64,000 bases of DNA. It comes from Nonomuraea sp. SYSU D8015. GTDB lineage: Bacteria > Actinomycetota > Actinomycetes > Streptosporangiales > Streptosporangiaceae. Within the stretch, counting starts at the first letter, position 1. Every line of letters begins with the position of its first letter. The translations under genes were made by a program, and so were the position numbers. Below, in pieces: positions 61,898 through 64,000 of this stretch. Location: positions 248,001-312,000 of the forward strand of contig NZ_VJYI01000011.1 in assembly GCF_008065375.1 (NCBI RefSeq). The letters run 5' to 3'. Under the pieces are notes generated by a model. That model had not been told where the DNA came from. It ran no database searches and saw nothing but the letters and a program-made list of their open reading frames with translations.

Positions 61898-62302
61898 CGT
61901 GCACGACGCGCACCTCCCACCCGTGACTTTTACTCTAAGTGACTGTCAGGCTACCATGATTTCACCGTGAGAATAGAACATGTGAGCGACGCCTCTATCA
62001 CCACCATCATCCTCGAATCACCCCGGCACTCGGCAACTCCGAGACGCCTGGCAGCCGCGGTGAGGAGGGTAAGGCCTGGCGGGCAAACACATGATCACTA
62101 AGAATTCTAAGAGAATCAGTGAGCCTAGAGCCGTGTTTTCCGCAGTGCCGCTCCGCCGCAGGCCGGCCACCGATCGCGCCGGCCGCCACCCATTCCTCCG
62201 CGAGGGCGAGGCACGGAATCGGGCGGAGCCGCCCGGTGACGGCGATCTGGGGTGACTTGATTCGTTTGTCAGGACATTCTGACCTCGGTTAAGCTGATCA
62301 GC
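61898..62302. other. intergenic with operator candidate
   Basis: About 400 bases between TnpB-like and GntR genes. Left half is distinctly AT-richer (61920-62130) than the region around it, and could be the 5' flank of the TnpB-like element. Right end carries an inverted repeat (62266-62283). No gene seen. Confidence 0.45.
62266..62283 (+). promoter_or_regulatory. GntR operator candidate
   Basis: TTGTCAGGACATTCTGAC holds two overlapping dyads: TGTC-AG-GACA and GTCAG-6 bases-CTGAC. It is 20 bases upstream of the GntR/UTRA start, a position suited to autorepression. Confidence 0.5.
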
Positions 62303-63043
62303 ATGACCGCGAACCTGGCGATCAATCTGGATCGATCCAGCCCCGTGCCCCTCTACTTCCAAGTGGCCGAGCAGATCGCCGAGGCGATCCGGCGAGGCGA
62401 CCTGGCGCCCGGCGCCCGGCTGGACAACGAGATCCTCCTGGCCGACAAGCTCGGGCTGTCCAGGCCGACGATCCGCCAGGCGATCCAATACCTGGTGGAC
62501 AAGGGCCTGCTGGTCCGCAAGCGCGGCGTCGGCACGCAGGTGGTGCACGGCCAGGTCAAGCGCTCGGTCGAGCTGACGAGCCTGTACGACGACCTTCGCA
62601 GGGCGGGCCAGGAGCCGGCCACCCAGGTCCTGGCCCTGGAGCCGCGGCCGGCCGAGGAGGGCGTCGCCCGCGTCCTGGGGGTGGAGGTCGGCACCGAGAT
62701 CCTCTACCTGGAGCGCCTCCGCTTCGCCGCCGGCGAGCCTCTGGCCGTCCTGCACAACTGGCTGCCGCTGGGCCTGGCGCCGTTGACCGCCGCCGACCTG
62801 GAGGGCCGCGGCCTGTACGAGCTGCTGCGCGGCGCGGGCGTGCGGATGCGGGTGGCCAACCAGCGCATCGGCGCCCGCGCCGCCACCCAGACGGAGGCCC
62901 GCCTCCTGGAGGAGCGCCGCGGCGCGCCGCTGCTCACCATGATCCGCACCACGTACGACGACCAGGGCCGCGCCGTCGAGCACGGCTCCCACGTCTACCG
63001 CGCCTCCCTTTACTCCCTCGAGGTCACCCTCATCGAACGCTGA
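62303..63043 (+). CDS. GntR-family regulator, UTRA (HutC) type
   Basis: A 246-residue regulator: winged HTH near residues 15-80 (QVAEQIAEAIRRGDLAPGAR, LSRPTIRQAIQYLVDKGLLV) and a UTRA ligand domain (GTEILYLERLRFAAGEPLAV, HVYRASLYSLEVTLI). UTRA members often sense sugar phosphates or amino sugars. It is not next to a metabolic operon inside this window; targets may be beyond the edge or only itself. Confidence 0.88.
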   Translation: MTANLAINLDRSSPVPLYFQVAEQIAEAIRRGDLAPGARLDNEILLADKLGLSRPTIRQAIQYLVDKGLLVRKRGVGTQVVHGQVKRSVELTSLYDDLRRAGQEPATQVLALEPRPAEEGVARVLGVEVGTEILYLERLRFAAGEPLAVLHNWLPLGLAPLTAADLEGRGLYELLRGAGVRMRVANQRIGARAATQTEARLLEERRGAPLLTMIRTTYDDQGRAVEHGSHVYRASLYSLEVTLIER

Positions 63044-63147
63044 CGCCGCGCCTCCGGCGGTCGCCGCCGTCAGCCGCCGGCCAGGCGGTCGAGGCCGGCA
63101 CGGGACGTCAGGTGGATGAAGGTGAGGTGCGCGTTCAACCGTCCGCC

Positions 63148-63318
63148 TCAGGAAAGGCGCATCACGATGTGCCGGGGCAGGTCGATCCACACCACGGTGT
63201 CGGCCCGTGACCACACCAGGTCGCTCACGAGGGAGTAGTCGCCGTCCACGACCCATCCCCCGGCGGCCAGTGCCGATGTGCCGGAGCCCGCGTCGCCCAC
63301 CACGGATACGCGTCGCAC
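63148..63318 (-). pseudogene. P-loop kinase remnant with internal deletion
   Basis: A 56-codon frame VRRVSVVGDAGSGT then LAAGGWVVDGDYSLVSDLVW and RADTVVWIDLPRHIVMRLS. The ends fit an adenylate-kinase-like P-loop protein (Walker A start, then the DxxW and VVWLDLP segments), but the Lys/Thr of Walker A and about 40 residues between are gone. Decayed. Confidence 0.55.
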
Positions 63319-63322
63319 CGGG

Positions 63323-64000
63323 TCACTGCAGTCGGCGGCGCAACACCGCGACGGCCCGCGCGGACGCGGTGCCGATCACTGTGTTGATCTTTTTGTCGCC
63401 GGCGTGGGGGCGGTGGGCCCGGGTGAAGACCGCGGCCGCGTAGCGGCGGCCGTCGGGGAGCCGTACGACCCCGACCTCGTTGCGGACGACTCCGAACAGC
63501 CCGCCGCTCTTGGCCGCGACGCGCACGTCGTCAGGGAATCCCATCGCCAGCCTGTGCCGGGTCACCTGCTGCTCCATCAGCCCGCGCACCCGCGCGCACG
63601 CCACCGGCGGCCCGGCGCGGTCGAGCCAGATCAGCCGCAGCAGCCTGGCCATGTCCCTGGCCGTGGTGCGGATCGAGTGCCCGGCATCCATCATCCGGGC
63701 GGCCCGCATGCGGTCCTCCAGGACGGGGTCGGGCAGGGCCGCCATCAGTTCCTCCCAGCCGGCGAAACCCGCGTCCCGGCCGATGGAGTCCAGCATGGCC
63801 CGCAGCGTGAACGCGATCACGGTGTCCTCCAGTCCCAGCTCCGTCAGGGTGGCGGCCACGCGGTCCAGGCCGGCGCGCTCCAGGAGCAGGTCGGTGGCCG
63901 TGTTGTCGCTCACCGTCAGCATCAGCGTGACCAGGTCTCGCACCGACACCTCGGCCTCGTCGGCGAACAGCGACAGCCCGGTGGGCCCGCCGGTGCGGTC
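63323..64000 (-). CDS. class A beta-lactamase-like serine hydrolase (partial)
   Basis: The C-terminal part (at least 225 codons) of a beta-lactamase/PBP-like hydrolase; the 5' end with the active-site Ser lies beyond the window. Ser-Asp-Asn motif in MLTVSDNTATDLLLE and Lys-Ser-Gly in VAAKSGGLFGVVRNEVGVV are present. Frame is open to the edge (GGPTGLSLFADEAEVSVRDL upstream of the nearest Met). Could be a beta-lactamase or a DD-peptidase-like enzyme. Confidence 0.82.
   Translation of the reverse strand, partial: DRTGGPTGLSLFADEAEVSVRDLVTLMLTVSDNTATDLLLERAGLDRVAATLTELGLEDTVIAFTLRAMLDSIGRDAGFAGWEELMAALPDPVLEDRMRAARMMDAGHSIRTTARDMARLLRLIWLDRAGPPVACARVRGLMEQQVTRHRLAMGFPDDVRVAAKSGGLFGVVRNEVGVVRLPDGRRYAAAVFTRAHRPHAGDKKINTVIGTASARAVAVLRRRLQ

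Noticed and set aside
1..64000. CRISPR array to go with the TnpB-like protein
   Set aside because: No regularly spaced repeats seen; the only tandem repeats are 3 x 19 bp and 2 x 75 bp without spacers.
1..64000. tRNA or rRNA genes
   Set aside because: No cloverleaf with GGTTCGA-type T-loops or rRNA stretches noticed by reading.

Overview
The window is high-GC DNA with GTG starts, ATGA/GTGA translational coupling and actinobacterial domain families (PRC-barrel/DUF2382, DUF3618, DUF4235, DUF6461, DUF6326, RsbW/STAS switches, many one- and two-component regulators). It looks like chromosome from a filamentous actinomycete, plausibly of the Streptosporangiaceae type (inference from gene content only). 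I see no rRNA, tRNA or CRISPR array.

Layout. 0.3-8.7 kb: a stress island with a NUDIX remnant, two RsbW-like kinases, one STAS antagonist, a STAS fragment, a PRC-barrel/DUF2382 gene with a SigB-like promoter, a YegP-like protein, a mechanosensitive-type membrane protein, and the operon holin-like / DUF3618 / DUF4235 / YihY. 8.8-14.1 kb: modBC with several frameshifts, a small Cys/His protein, NAD-dependent formate dehydrogenase with a LysR regulator, a molybdopterin oxidoreductase remnant and a DUF6461 protein. 14.2-28.4 kb: a secreted carboxylesterase, then a fragment-rich stretch (truncated Ser/Thr kinase, winged-helix gene with an inverted remnant, ArsR and Tn3 remnants) mixed with intact genes (ricin-type lectin, two-component system, LysR/DUF1330 pair, broken PQQ-like lipoprotein). 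28.7-39.5 kb: MerR/aminotransferase with a textbook MerR promoter, an IS5 fragment fused to a VOC fragment, serine hydrolase/MarR divergent pair, an esterase-kinase-regulator operon, MerR plus an unusual serine hydrolase. 39.9-44.7 kb: SDR and MFS pseudogenes, a PQQ-like protein, a methyltransferase and a phosphotransferase.

44.95-53.0 kb is the most interesting part: a tight five-gene operon encoding a processive family-2 glycosyltransferase, three membrane-anchored right-handed beta-helix proteins and a UDP-glucose/GDP-mannose dehydrogenase. This is the logic of a secreted uronic-acid polysaccharide (hyaluronan- or alginate-like) whose polymer is bound, epimerised or cleaved outside the cell; I know of no described actinobacterial system with this composition. 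It is followed by a TetR gene.

53.7-57.3 kb: a dicarboxyl-CoA catabolic cluster (decayed TRAP permease carrying a tandem 75-bp repeat, CitE-like lyase, class III CoA-transferase, divergent GntR). 57.7-64 kb: an unknown protein, HAD and inositol-monophosphatase-like phosphatases, a large TnpB-like RuvC protein, a GntR/UTRA regulator, a P-loop remnant and a beta-lactamase-like gene cut by the window end.

A recurring feature of roughly the first 40 kb and of 53.7-54.3 kb is single-base indels in G/C runs that break otherwise well-conserved proteins. Most are consistent with a missing G or C, so either consensus errors or recent decay must be considered; 40.5-53.7 kb is almost free of them.
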